A stretch of 64,000 bases of DNA from Nonomuraea sp. PA05 (GTDB taxonomy: Bacteria > Actinomycetota > Actinomycetes > Streptosporangiales > Streptosporangiaceae): contig NZ_VSEY01000009.1 in the NCBI RefSeq assembly GCF_008086045.1, positions 124,001-188,000 on the forward strand, read 5' to 3'. Under the pieces are notes generated by a model. It saw only the letters and a program-made list of their open reading frames with translations, was not told the DNA's origin and did no database searches. Positions within the stretch are counted from its first letter, which is position 1. Each line of letters begins with the position of its first letter. Made by a program: the position numbers and the translations under genes. Positions 1-8,607 of the stretch are shown piece by piece.

Positions 1-632
1 GGATGCCGCCCCGTCGCGGCCAGCAGCTCGCCGACCGGGCCGTCGTCGGGGATCGGGTAGTAGCGCGGCACGATCGTGCGGAACCAGAACCTGCCGTCCT
101 CATCGGCGGTGAACAGACCGCGCAGGTTCAGCTCGGGCTGCACGCCGGGCTGCTGCACGTCGTAGAAGCCGTCGGCGTTGGCCTGCCACACGTCCACCTG
201 GGCGCCGGGCAACGGCTCGCCGCCGGGGCCCGTGACCTGGCCGGTGATCAGGCACGGCTCGCCCTTGCCGTCCAGCGCGATGGTGTCGCCCAGCTCGCGC
301 GGCGGCGACTCGACCATGTGGAACGGGCCCAGGACGGTCGACTCGGTCGAGGCGCCGCCGGTCCGGTGGTTGATCGTCTCGACCAGCATGGAGACGCCCA
401 GCACGTCGGAGAGCAGCACGAACTCCTGCCGCACGTCGTCGCACTGCTGCCCGGTCCTGGTGAGGAAGCCGATGGCCGCGCTCCACTCCTCCTCGGTCAG
501 CTCCACCTCCTTGACGAAGGCGTGCAGGTGCCGCACCAGGGCGGTCAGCACGTCCCGCAGGCGCGGGTCCGGCGTGGCGGCGAAGCTCGCGGCGACCACG
601 TCCGCCGATCGTCGCTCGCTGAACAGTTCCAT
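1..632 (-). CDS. Intradiol ring-cleavage dioxygenase, hydroxyquinol 1,2-dioxygenase-like (partial, 3' end outside window)
   Basis: Non-heme Fe(III) enzyme that would cleave a catechol or hydroxyquinol between the two hydroxyls. The visible 210 residues start MELFSERRSADVV, preceded by a strong GGAGGAG site. They hold the N-terminal helical dimerisation domain (about 1-100) and the start of the beta-sandwich catalytic core, with GPFHMVESPP, GQVTGPGGEPLPGA, VDVWQANADGFYD and RYYPIPDDGPVG. The Tyr of GFYD and of RYYP fit the two iron-ligand tyrosines of the family; the two His ligands lie beyond position 1. Divergent from the fucosidase with an 81-bp gap. Family assignment is firm. Hydroxyquinol rather than catechol is inferred from the overall sequence flavour. 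Confidence 0.88.
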   Translation of the reverse strand, partial: MELFSERRSADVVAASFAATPDPRLRDVLTALVRHLHAFVKEVELTEEEWSAAIGFLTRTGQQCDDVRQEFVLLSDVLGVSMLVETINHRTGGASTESTVLGPFHMVESPPRELGDTIALDGKGEPCLITGQVTGPGGEPLPGAQVDVWQANADGFYDVQQPGVQPELNLRGLFTADEDGRFWFRTIVPRYYPIPDDGPVGELLAATGRH

Positions 633-713
633 GCGTCTCCTCCTCGGCCACCTGGCTCTGCGTACGATCCTTCCGGCCCGCGGTGCGGGTCCGGAAGAGC
701 GATGGAGGAAGCC

Positions 714-2174
714 GTGCAGTTCACACCGTCATGGGAGTCGCTGGAGGGCCGCGGGACGCCGGAGTGGTTCCCGCGGGCCAAGTTCGGCCTGTGGGCGCAC
801 TGGGGGCCGCAGTGCCAGCCGGGTTTCGGCGACTGGTACGCCCGCAAGATGTACCTGCCCGGCACCGAGGCGGCCGAGTTCCACCGGAAGCGGTACGGGC
901 ATCCCTCGGAGTTCGGGTTCAAGGACGTGATCAACGAGTGGACGGCGTCCCGCTGGGACCCCGAGGAGCTGGTCTCCCTGTACGCGCGTACGGGTGCCAG
1001 GTACTTCGTGGCGATGGCCAACCACCACGACAACCTCGACCTGTGGGACAGCCCGCACCACGCGTGGAACTCGGTCCGGGTCGGCCCGCGCCGCGACGTC
1101 GTCGGCGAGTGGGCGGCGGCGGCGCGGGCGCACGGGCTGCGGTTCGGGGTGAGCGTGCACGCCGCGCACGCCTGGTCCTGGTACGAGCCGAGCCAGGGCT
1201 ACGACGGGCGGCTCACCCAGGCCGACGGCGTGGGCACCTGGTGGGACGGGCTCGACCCACGCGAGCTGTACGCGCAGAACCACCCGCCGGTCCCTGGCTT
1301 CGAGCAGCCGAAGACCGTCAACGGCAACTGGGACTGGCCCGACCCCGAGCACTGGCCGGACGCCGCCTACCAGGCGAACTTCAAGGCCAGGACGCTGCAA
1401 CTGGCGCAGGCCTACCGGCCCGACCTGGTGTACTTCGACGACACGGTGCTGCCGCTGCACCAGTGCGGCCCGGTCGGCCTGGAGATCGCGGCCGAGCTGT
1501 ACAACCTGCACGACGACCTGATCGTGTGCGGCAAGGTGCTCGACGAGCGGCAGCGGCGCGCCCTGACCTGGGACGTGGAGCGCGGCGCCGCCGACCGGAT
1601 CGAGCCGGAGCCGTGGCAGACGTGCACCTGCCTGGGGCAGTGGCACTACGACGACCGCGTCTTCGCCGAGCACCGCTACAAGAGCGCGGCCGAGGTGGTC
1701 GGCATGCTGGCCGACGTGGTCAGCAAGAACGGCAACCTGCTGCTCAGCGTCCCGATCACCGGGGACGGTGAGATCGACTCCGACGAGCGGGCGATCCTGG
1801 CGGGCATCGGCGAGTGGCTCGCGGTCAACGGTGAGGCGATCTTCGACACCGTTCCCTGGAAGGTCTTCGGCGAGGGCCCCTCCTCCGACGATCCGCCCGC
1901 GCTGAAGGAGCAGGGCTTCAACGAGGGCGGCGCGATGACCGCCGCCGACATCCGCTACACCGCCACCGGCACGGCCCTGTACGCGACCGCGCTCGCCGTC
2001 CCTGACGGGCCGGTGGTCCTGCGGCGGCTCGGCCGCGCGGCCGGACTGCTCGACCGCGAGATCACCGCCGTGCGGGCGCTCGGCGACGACCGGCCCGTCA
2101 CCTGGCGGCAGGAGGAGCAGGCGCTGGTCATCGAGTCGGCGGCGCAGGTCCACCGCATCGAGCTGACAGGCTGA
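714..2174 (+). CDS. Alpha-L-fucosidase, GH29
   Basis: Retaining exo-glycosidase that removes terminal alpha-L-fucose, here probably from plant xyloglucan or rhamnogalacturonan side chains. 486 residues with no signal peptide, so cytoplasmic. The N-terminal FTPSWESL and AKFGLWAHWGP (about 22-32) are typical of GH29. VYFDDTVLP (about 239-247) carries the probable nucleophile Asp242, and SKNGNLLLSVP is the conserved strand late in the barrel. GTG at 714 is chosen because GGAGGAA lies 5 nt upstream and homologs begin MxFTPSWESL; ATG at 702 is the alternative. The frame stays open upstream to position 3, but that part is antisense to the dioxygenase. Followed by a strong hairpin. Confidence 0.9.
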   Translation: MQFTPSWESLEGRGTPEWFPRAKFGLWAHWGPQCQPGFGDWYARKMYLPGTEAAEFHRKRYGHPSEFGFKDVINEWTASRWDPEELVSLYARTGARYFVAMANHHDNLDLWDSPHHAWNSVRVGPRRDVVGEWAAAARAHGLRFGVSVHAAHAWSWYEPSQGYDGRLTQADGVGTWWDGLDPRELYAQNHPPVPGFEQPKTVNGNWDWPDPEHWPDAAYQANFKARTLQLAQAYRPDLVYFDDTVLPLHQCGPVGLEIAAELYNLHDDLIVCGKVLDERQRRALTWDVERGAADRIEPEPWQTCTCLGQWHYDDRVFAEHRYKSAAEVVGMLADVVSKNGNLLLSVPITGDGEIDSDERAILAGIGEWLAVNGEAIFDTVPWKVFGEGPSSDDPPALKEQGFNEGGAMTAADIRYTATGTALYATALAVPDGPVVLRRLGRAAGLLDREITAVRALGDDRPVTWRQEEQALVIESAAQVHRIELTG

Positions 2175-2200
2175 CCACAGCCCCCGCCACCAGGCAAGAA

Positions 2201-2235
2201 GCGCCCCTGCGATGAAACGTTCATCGCAGGGGCGC
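2201..2235 (+). terminator. Strong hairpin terminator after the fucosidase
   Basis: Perfect 16-bp inverted repeat (2201-2216 against 2220-2235) with a 3-nt loop, starting 27 nt after the fucosidase stop. No T-run follows, as is common for actinobacterial terminators. Confidence 0.8.
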
Positions 2236-2245
2236 CTGCGGGATC

Positions 2246-2258
2246 CCGAAATTTTCGG
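2246..2258. promoter_or_regulatory. LacI-type palindrome CCGAAATTTTCGG
   Basis: Perfect 6-1-6 palindrome in the 322-bp gap (2175-2496) before the sugar ABC operon. It shares GAAAnTTTC with the sites at 54707 and 54861 around the LacI/GH3 locus. It lies about 135 bp upstream of the best promoter candidate, so its role is uncertain. Apart from this site, the hairpin at 2201 and that promoter, nothing was found in the gap. Confidence 0.45.
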
Positions 2259-2391
2259 AATACGACCTGCCGGGCACCCGGCCGCCACCCGGCCGCCCCG
2301 CCCTCATCACCCTCATGACCAGCCAAAAGTGCCCGGAGGAAGCCGGGGCGACAAGGCCATCAGACCCGCCTCGCCGCCCGTGTCAGGTGGA

Positions 2392-2421
2392 TTGACTGTG
2401 TCAGAAACGCGGCCGTAACCT
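2392..2421 (+). promoter_or_regulatory. Candidate sigma-70 promoter for the sugar ABC/pectinase operon
   Basis: TTGACT (2392-2397), an 18-nt spacer and TAACCT (2416-2421), ending 75 nt before the lipoprotein start. Assigned by motif match only. Confidence 0.4.
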
Positions 2422-2496
2422 CACCCCACTGACGCGCAGGACGGCGTGGTCCGCGTTCTGAAACCCCCCTCTTTTGCCTCGTGAAGGGCATGCACC

Positions 2497-3795
2497 ATGA
2501 CTGTCTCCAGACGGGACCTGTTGCGAACGGCCGGGCTTTCCAGCGTGGCGCTCGGGCTGGCGGCCTGCGGCCGTGGCTTCGGCGGCGGCGGCTCCTCGGG
2601 TGGCGGCGTGCAGCTCAACATGGTCTGGTGGGGTGACGCCACCCGGGCGAAGAAGACCCAGGCCGCGTTGGACATCTGGCTGCGCAAGAACCCCGGCGTG
2701 ACGGTGCGGACGGAGTACCAGGACAGCGGCCCGTACAAGGACAAGCTGGCCACCCGTTTCGCGGCGGGCGACCCGCCGGACCTGATGATGATGCGGATGG
2801 ACAGCGTCCGCGAGTACGCCGACCGCGGCGTGCTGATGGACATCAAGGCGCAGAACGGCGCCGTGGACGTCTCGGCGCTGAGCGAGCCCGCGATCGGGCT
2901 GGCGAGCGTCGGCGACAAGTACTTCGGCATCCCGTCCGGGCTCAACACGATCGGCTTCGTCGTGAACAGGTCGACGGCCGACCGGTACGGCGCGGAGATC
3001 CCCGACGGGAACACCTGGAGCTGGAAGGACCTGGCCACCTTCGCCAAGGGCATCACCGAGGCCAGCGGCAAGAAGGTGTACGGGGCGCACTTCGACGCGG
3101 GCACGCTGGCCAACCTCATCGTGTTCGTCCGGCAGCAGGGCGAGGACTTCTACACCGCCGACGGCCGTCTGGGCGTCAGTGAGGCGAGCATGACGGCGTG
3201 GTTCGAGATGTTCAACGAGCTGCGGGCGGAGGGCGCGATCCCGCCGGCCGGGTTCATCGAGAACCTGGGCGCGTCGGCCGAGCAGTCGCCGCTGGCCAAG
3301 GGCCTGATCGCGGCGCAGATCATCCCGACCAACAACTTCGCGGCCAACCAGGCGGTCACGGGCGGCGACCTGGCGCTGCTGCGCATCCCGGGCGAGACCA
3401 CGGAGAAGCGGCGCGGCCAGTCGATCGACACGCCGGCGCTGTGGTCGGTCGCGGCGGCGTCCAAGCATCCGAAGGAGACGCTGAGCCTGCTGAGCTTCCT
3501 CATCAACGATCCTGAGGCGTCCAAGGCGACCGGCACCACCCGCGGCGTGCCCGCGAACGCCTCGGTCGCCTCGGCGATCAAGCCGGTGCTCTCCGCCGAC
3601 GACCAGGTGGCCACCGACTACCTGCTGGCGCTGCAGAAGGAGGAGCTGCCGCGCGCCTACACCTATCCGCCGGGCTCCAGCGCCATCGCCGCGAGCCTGA
3701 CGACGATCGCCGCCGAGGTCGAGTTCAAGCGGCAGACGCCGGCGCAGGCGGCCAAGGCGTTCATGGAGGCCGGCAGGAAGGCCCTCGGCAAGTGA
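2497..3795 (+). CDS. Sugar ABC transporter substrate-binding lipoprotein (Tat-type signal)
   Basis: Family 1 extracellular solute-binding protein, the sugar receptor of a carbohydrate importer. 432 residues. The N-terminus has a twin-arginine motif (SRRDLL) and a lipobox (LAAC, Cys at about 25) followed by a Gly/Ser-rich linker, so it is probably exported folded and lipid-anchored. VWWGDATRAKK, FAAGDPPDLMMM and YFGIPSGLNTIGFVVN are typical of the fold. First gene of a run in which the permease start overlaps its stop by 4 nt (GTGA) and pectin-degrading enzymes follow. The ligand is therefore inferred to be a pectin or rhamnogalacturonan oligosaccharide. No ATPase is encoded here; a shared MsiK-type ATPase elsewhere is usual in actinomycetes. 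Confidence 0.92.
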   Translation: MTVSRRDLLRTAGLSSVALGLAACGRGFGGGGSSGGGVQLNMVWWGDATRAKKTQAALDIWLRKNPGVTVRTEYQDSGPYKDKLATRFAAGDPPDLMMMRMDSVREYADRGVLMDIKAQNGAVDVSALSEPAIGLASVGDKYFGIPSGLNTIGFVVNRSTADRYGAEIPDGNTWSWKDLATFAKGITEASGKKVYGAHFDAGTLANLIVFVRQQGEDFYTADGRLGVSEASMTAWFEMFNELRAEGAIPPAGFIENLGASAEQSPLAKGLIAAQIIPTNNFAANQAVTGGDLALLRIPGETTEKRRGQSIDTPALWSVAAASKHPKETLSLLSFLINDPEASKATGTTRGVPANASVASAIKPVLSADDQVATDYLLALQKEELPRAYTYPPGSSAIAASLTTIAAEVEFKRQTPAQAAKAFMEAGRKALGK

Positions 3796-4730
3796 GCACC
3801 ACGCTGGACGCGCCGCCGGCGGTCGCCGGGGCGCGCCCCTCGCCCGCGCGGCGGCGGCGCAAGCCGCGCCGCGACCGGGCGGGCTACCTGTTCCTGCTGC
3901 CGTGGTTCGCCGGCATGCTGTTCACCGTCATCCCGTTCTTCGCCTCGCTGTATCTGGCCTTCACCGACTACAACCTGCTGAACGCGCCGAAGTGGATCGG
4001 CCTGGACAACTTCACCGAGATGTTCGGCGACGCGGTGTGGGCGCAGTCGCTGAAGGTCACGTTCGTCTACACGTTCGTGTCGGTGCCGCTGTCGCTGGCG
4101 GCGGCGCTGGGCGTGGCCATGGTGCTCAACCGCGGCGTGCGGGGGCTGGCGGTCTACCGGGCGGTCTTCTACCTGCCGTCGCTGCTGGGCGGCAGCGTCG
4201 CGATCGTGCTGCTGTGGAAGTACATCTTCGGCCTCGACGGCATCGTGAACGGCTTCCTCGGCTGGTTCGGCGTCAACGGGCCGGGCTGGACGTCCGACCC
4301 GGACTACGCGCTGACCACGCTGATCGTGCTGCACATCTGGACGTTCGGCTCCCCCATGGTGATCTTCCTGGCGGGCCTGCGGCAGATCCCGGTCATGTAC
4401 TACGAGGCCGCCGCCATGGACGGCGCCTCCAAGTGGCGCCAGTTCCGCTCGATCACGCTGCCGCTGCTGAGCCCGATCGTCTTCTTCAACCTGATTCAGT
4501 CGCTGATCTCGTCGTTCCAGACCTTCACCCAGGGCTACGTGATGAGCGGCGGCGCGGGCGGCCCGGCGAACTCCACCATGTTCTACAACCTCTACCTCTA
4601 CCAGCAGGGGTTCTCCCAGTTCCGGATGGGCTACGCCTCGGCGATGGCCTGGATGCTGTTGGTGATCATCGCGGCGTTCACCGCGCTCAACTTCCTGACC
4701 GCCAGGTACTGGGTCCACTACGACAACTGA
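3792..4730 (+). CDS. Sugar ABC transporter permease, MalF/UgpA type
   Basis: Inner-membrane permease, 312 residues, about six transmembrane helices after a basic N-terminus (ARRRRKPRRDRAGY). The cytoplasmic EAA loop appears as YYEAAAMDGASKWRQF (about 202-217), which contacts the ATPase. Starts at GTG overlapping the lipoprotein stop (GTGA), which implies translational coupling. Works with the following MalG-type permease to carry the oligosaccharide delivered by the lipoprotein. Confidence 0.93.
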   Translation: MSTTLDAPPAVAGARPSPARRRRKPRRDRAGYLFLLPWFAGMLFTVIPFFASLYLAFTDYNLLNAPKWIGLDNFTEMFGDAVWAQSLKVTFVYTFVSVPLSLAAALGVAMVLNRGVRGLAVYRAVFYLPSLLGGSVAIVLLWKYIFGLDGIVNGFLGWFGVNGPGWTSDPDYALTTLIVLHIWTFGSPMVIFLAGLRQIPVMYYEAAAMDGASKWRQFRSITLPLLSPIVFFNLIQSLISSFQTFTQGYVMSGGAGGPANSTMFYNLYLYQQGFSQFRMGYASAMAWMLLVIIAAFTALNFLTARYWVHYDN

Positions 4731-4740
4731 GGTCTTCGCC

Positions 4741-5616
4741 ATGTCGGCTCCGTCCTTCGAACAGGACAGCTATGTCGAGCGCATCGGAAGCACCCGGCGC
4801 AGCCGCTTCGTCAGGCACGTGCTGCTGTGCCTGGCCGGCGCGGTCATGCTCTATCCGCTGGCCTGGCTGGTGTCCAGCTCGCTGAAGCCCAACTCGCTGA
4901 TCTTCAAGGATCTGTCGTTGTGGCCGGCCGAGTGGGACCTGAGCAACTACAGCCTCGGGTGGGACGCGCTGGAGCAGCCCTTCAGCGTCTACCTGGTCAA
5001 CTCGCTGGTGATCGTGGTGCTGAGCATCATCGGCAACCTCGTGTCGTGCTCGCTGGCCGCGTACGGGTTCGCCCGGCTGAACTTCACCGGCCGCAAGCTG
5101 TTCTTCACGCTGATGCTCGGCACCATGATGCTGCCCGGCCACGTGCTGCTGGTGCCGCAGTACATCGTGTTCGCCAAGCTCGGCTGGCTCAACACGTACT
5201 ACCCGCTGCTGGTGCCGAACTTCCTGGCCACCAACGCCTTCTACATCTTCCTGATGGTGCAGTTCATGCGCTCGCTGCCGAAGGAGCTGGACGACGCGGC
5301 CCGCATCGACGGCTGCGGCCCGTTCCGCATCTTCTGGCGAGTGATCATGCCGCTGTGCATGCCGGCGTTCGCCACCACGGCGATCTTCACGTTCATCTCG
5401 GTGTGGAACGAGTTCTTCGGCCCGCTGCTGTACCTGACGGACACCGAGCTGTACACCGTGCCGCTGGCGCTGCGGCAGTTCATCGACTCCGAGGGCCAGT
5501 CGCAGTGGGGGCAGATGTTCGCCATGTCTTTCCTGTCGCTCGCCCCGGTGATCGGCTTCTTCATCGCCGGTCAGAAGTACCTGGTCAAGGGGATTGCCAC
5601 GACCGGTCTCAAGTAA
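4741..5616 (+). CDS. Sugar ABC transporter permease, MalG type
   Basis: Second membrane subunit, 291 residues, about six transmembrane helices. The first follows a short charged N-terminus (RSRFVRHVLLCLAGAVML), and ELDDAARIDGCGPFRIF (about 181-197) is the EAA loop. Ends in the family-typical KYLVKGIATTGLK. Starts 10 nt after the first permease and is followed after 9 nt by the pectate lyase, so import and extracellular pectin cleavage are probably co-transcribed. Confidence 0.93.
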   Translation: MSAPSFEQDSYVERIGSTRRSRFVRHVLLCLAGAVMLYPLAWLVSSSLKPNSLIFKDLSLWPAEWDLSNYSLGWDALEQPFSVYLVNSLVIVVLSIIGNLVSCSLAAYGFARLNFTGRKLFFTLMLGTMMLPGHVLLVPQYIVFAKLGWLNTYYPLLVPNFLATNAFYIFLMVQFMRSLPKELDDAARIDGCGPFRIFWRVIMPLCMPAFATTAIFTFISVWNEFFGPLLYLTDTELYTVPLALRQFIDSEGQSQWGQMFAMSFLSLAPVIGFFIAGQKYLVKGIATTGLK

Positions 5617-5625
5617 GGAAGGCTC

Positions 5626-7077
5626 ATGAACCCCCTGTTAAGAATCATCAGCGTCTGCGCCGCCACGGCTCTGGCAGCCACGGTGACGGCGGTTCCCGCG
5701 CGGGCCGCCGTCCCGGTGGCCAACGGAACCTACCTGCTGGCATCGGGCTCCAGCGGCAAGTGCGTCCAGGTCACCGGCTCCTCGGCCGACAACGGCGCGC
5801 TGCTCACCCAGATCGCCTGCTCCACCACCGCCACCAGCCAGCAGTTCAAAGCCGTCCCCCAGGGCAGCGTCTTCAACCTGGCCAACGCCGGCAGCGGACG
5901 CTGCATCGACGTCCCCGACTCCACCACCACCTCCGGCACCCAACTCCAGCAATGGGGCTGCGGCGACGGCACCAAACCCAACCAGCAGTGGACCTTCACC
6001 GCCTCCACCGCCGCCAGCGGCAAATACCTCGTCAAGAACGTCGCCACCGGCCTGTGCGTCAGCAACAAGGACGGCTCCACCTCCGGCGGCAACCCCATCG
6101 TCCAGGAAACCTGCTCCGACATCGCCCGCATGCAGTGGACCTTCAACCCCACCTCCCCGGGCGGCGGGCGCACCTGGCCGAACAACGCCGACGGGTTCGC
6201 CGCGACCAGCGGCAACGGCCTGTCCACCACGACCGGCGGCGCGGCCGGCACCACGGTGACCGTCACGAACTACGCCGACCTGGTCAGATACGCCACCGCC
6301 GGCGCCCCGTACGTGATCAAGGTCGGCGGCCCGATCACCGTCACCCCGTACGGCACCGAGATCAGGGTCGCCTCGAACAAGACCATCGTCGGCGTCGGCA
6401 CCAGGGGCCACATCGTCAACGGCGGCTTCTTCCTCGGCTCCGGCGTCAGCAACGTGATCATCCGTAACCTGACGATCCGCGACACCCGCATGGCCGACGA
6501 CGACCCGGGTGACGACGCCTACGACTACGACGGCATCCAGATGGACACCGCCCACCACATCTGGATCGACCACAACCACATCACGCGGATGAACGACGGC
6601 CTGATCGACAGCCGCAAGGACACCAGCTACCTGACCATTTCGTGGAACGTCCTGGCGGAGAACAACAAGGCGTTCGGCATCGGCTGGACCGAGAACGTCA
6701 CGTCCCGGATGACCATCCACCACAACTGGCTGCACGACAACAACTCGCGCAATCCGAGCACCGACAACGTGGCCTACGCGCACCTGTACAACAACTACCT
6801 GCAGAACATCTCCGGGTACGGCAACTACTCGCGCGGCGCCACCAAGATGGTGATCGAGAACAGCTACTACGACAACGTCAAGGACCCGTACTACCGCGAC
6901 GACGCCGCCCAGCTCCGCCAGAGCGGCAGCATCGTGGTCAACTCCAGCGGCCAGCAGGAGACGGGCGGCTCGGCGTTCACCCCGTCGTCGTTCTACTCCT
7001 ACACGCTCGACCCGGCCGCCAGCGTGCCGTCCCTGCTCAGGACGTACGCGGGGCCCCAGGCCAACATCGGCACGTGA
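5626..7077 (+). CDS. Secreted pectate lyase (PL1) with N-terminal ricin-type lectin (CBM13) module
   Basis: Calcium-dependent beta-elimination of de-esterified homogalacturonan outside the cell. 483 residues: Sec signal peptide (about 1-28, ending PARAA), a ricin B-type trefoil with QQW-like repeats (about 32-165), a Gly linker, then a PL1 parallel beta-helix (about 185-483). The catalytic domain shows HHIWIDHNHITRMNDGLID and YLTISWNV, the classic PL1 calcium/active-site strands, and AFGIGWTEN. The lectin module is 99.4% identical in DNA to the one in the next gene. Terminal gene pair of the ABC operon; the product feeds the importer. Confidence 0.92.
   Translation: MNPLLRIISVCAATALAATVTAVPARAAVPVANGTYLLASGSSGKCVQVTGSSADNGALLTQIACSTTATSQQFKAVPQGSVFNLANAGSGRCIDVPDSTTTSGTQLQQWGCGDGTKPNQQWTFTASTAASGKYLVKNVATGLCVSNKDGSTSGGNPIVQETCSDIARMQWTFNPTSPGGGRTWPNNADGFAATSGNGLSTTTGGAAGTTVTVTNYADLVRYATAGAPYVIKVGGPITVTPYGTEIRVASNKTIVGVGTRGHIVNGGFFLGSGVSNVIIRNLTIRDTRMADDDPGDDAYDYDGIQMDTAHHIWIDHNHITRMNDGLIDSRKDTSYLTISWNVLAENNKAFGIGWTENVTSRMTIHHNWLHDNNSRNPSTDNVAYAHLYNNYLQNISGYGNYSRGATKMVIENSYYDNVKDPYYRDDAAQLRQSGSIVVNSSGQQETGGSAFTPSSFYSYTLDPAASVPSLLRTYAGPQANIGT
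5689..6167 (+). repeat. Ricin-module direct repeat, copy 1 (479 bp)
   Basis: Covers the end of the signal peptide and the whole lectin module. Matches 7205-7683 at 476 of 479 positions by direct comparison; differences fall at 5727, 5943 and 6157 or their immediate neighbours. The flanking signal peptides and catalytic domains are unrelated. Confidence 0.95.
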
Positions 7078-7135
7078 TCAGCCTCCGGGCCGGTCACGCG
7101 GCCGGCCCGGGCACCTCCCGAGAAAGGGTCGCATC

Positions 7136-8563
7136 ATGCGTCAAGGCATACCGGCGGTCGCGGGCGGGCTGGCCGTCCTGATCGCGTCCGTCGTCCTGGG
7201 GACCGCGGTTCCCGCGCGGGCCGCCGTCCCGGTGGCCAACGGGACCTACCTGCTGGCATCGGGCTCCAGCGGCAAGTGCGTCCAGGTCACCGGCTCCTCG
7301 GCCGACAACGGCGCGCTGCTCACCCAGATCGCCTGCTCCACCACCGCCACCAGCCAGCAGTTCAAAGCCGTCCCCCAGGGCAGCGTCTTCAACCTGGCCA
7401 ACGCCGGCAGCGGACGCTGCATCGACGTCCCCGACTCCACCACCACCTCCGGCACCCAGCTCCAGCAATGGGGCTGCGGCGACGGCACCAAACCCAACCA
7501 GCAGTGGACCTTCACCGCCTCCACCGCCGCCAGCGGCAAATACCTCGTCAAGAACGTCGCCACCGGCCTGTGCGTCAGCAACAAGGACGGCTCCACCTCC
7601 GGCGGCAACCCCATCGTCCAGGAAACCTGCTCCGACATCGCCCGCATGCAGTGGACCTTCAACCCCACCTCCTCGGGCGGCGGCACCCCGACGGTCGCCG
7701 CCGACGGCACCGGCCGCTACCGGACGGTGCAGGCCGCCATCGACGCGGTGCCCTCCGGCAACACCAGCCGCGTGGTGATCACCATCAAGCCGGGCAGCTA
7801 CCGCGAGATCGTCACGCTCAACAAGCCGTACGTGACGTTGCAGGGCCTCGGCTCCTCCCCGGCCGACACGTTGATCGTCAACAACCGCTCGGCCTACACC
7901 AGCGGCACCTCGGGCAGCTTCACGGCGCAGGTCTCCGGCCGCGACGCGACGCTCACCAACCTGACGGTCTCCAACGACCTCGACGAGAGCACCATCCCGA
8001 GCGGCCACCAGGCGGTCGCGCTGCGGCTGGACGGTGACCGCACCACGATGACGAACGTCCGCGTGCTCGGCGACCAGGACACGCTGCTGGTCAACGACTC
8101 GGCCCGGGCGTACGTGAAGAACTCCTACGTGGAGGGCACCGTCGACTTCATCTTCGGCGGCGGCACGATCGTCTTCCACAGTTGCGACATCCACGAGAAG
8201 CGCAGCACGGGCGGCCCCATCACCGCGGCCAGCACCGCGGCGACCAAGACGTACGGCTTCCTGTTCTACAAGTCGCGCGTCACCGGCTCGGGCACCGGCA
8301 ACACGACGCTGGGCCGTCCGTGGCGGCCGGACGCGCAGGTGCTGTACCGGGAGTCGACGCTGAGCGCCACGATCGCCACCGCGCAGCCGTGGACCGACAT
8401 GTCCACCAACTCCTGGAAGAACGCCCGCTTCTCGGAGTACCGCAACACCGGCGCGGGCGCGACCGTCAACGCCAACCGCAAGCAGCTCACCGACAGCGAG
8501 GCGGCCAGCTACACGCCGCAGAAGTACCTGGCGGGCGGCGACGGCTGGAACCCGGCCGGTTAG
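7136..8563 (+). CDS. Secreted pectin methylesterase (CE8) with N-terminal ricin-type lectin module
   Basis: Removes methyl esters from homogalacturonan, preparing substrate for the preceding pectate lyase. 475 residues: signal peptide (about 1-28), ricin trefoil (about 29-162) and CE8 beta-helix (about 185-475). All canonical motifs are present: VITIKPGSYREIV, GHQAVALRLDGD, LGDQDTLLV with its Asp, GTVDFIFGGG with the second Asp, and LGRPWRPDAQVLY with the substrate-binding Arg/Trp. 58 nt after the lyase, in the same direction, with its own AGAAAGGG-like ribosome site. Ends the operon at a bidirectional terminator. Confidence 0.93.
   Translation: MRQGIPAVAGGLAVLIASVVLGTAVPARAAVPVANGTYLLASGSSGKCVQVTGSSADNGALLTQIACSTTATSQQFKAVPQGSVFNLANAGSGRCIDVPDSTTTSGTQLQQWGCGDGTKPNQQWTFTASTAASGKYLVKNVATGLCVSNKDGSTSGGNPIVQETCSDIARMQWTFNPTSSGGGTPTVAADGTGRYRTVQAAIDAVPSGNTSRVVITIKPGSYREIVTLNKPYVTLQGLGSSPADTLIVNNRSAYTSGTSGSFTAQVSGRDATLTNLTVSNDLDESTIPSGHQAVALRLDGDRTTMTNVRVLGDQDTLLVNDSARAYVKNSYVEGTVDFIFGGGTIVFHSCDIHEKRSTGGPITAASTAATKTYGFLFYKSRVTGSGTGNTTLGRPWRPDAQVLYRESTLSATIATAQPWTDMSTNSWKNARFSEYRNTGAGATVNANRKQLTDSEAASYTPQKYLAGGDGWNPAG
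7205..7683 (+). repeat. Ricin-module direct repeat, copy 2 (479 bp)
   Basis: Second copy of the lectin-module DNA, offset 1516 bp from copy 1. The sharp edges at the end of the signal peptide and the linker indicate module transfer by duplication or gene conversion. Confidence 0.95.
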
Positions 8564-8570
8564 CGGGAGC

Positions 8571-8604
8571 GCGGACGAGACGCCCCGCCGGGTGTCTCGT
8601 CCGC
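8571..8604. terminator. Bidirectional terminator
   Basis: Perfect 11-bp stem (8571-8581 against 8594-8604) between the convergent pectinesterase and amidohydrolase genes. Confidence 0.75.
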
Positions 8605-8607
8605 CGC

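Noticed and set aside
3..701. Plus-strand open frame upstream of the fucosidase
   Set aside because: It is the antisense of the intradiol dioxygenase, whose motifs are clear on the minus strand; only the part from 714 is coding.
2201..2235. LacI operator reading of GAAACGTTC
   Set aside because: The core lies in the loop region of a perfect 16-bp hairpin placed right after a stop, so a terminator is the simpler explanation.
5689..7683. Insertion sequence or transposon in the repeated 479-bp blocks
   Set aside because: The repeat is coding for a lectin domain in both genes, with no transposase, terminal inverted repeats or target duplication.
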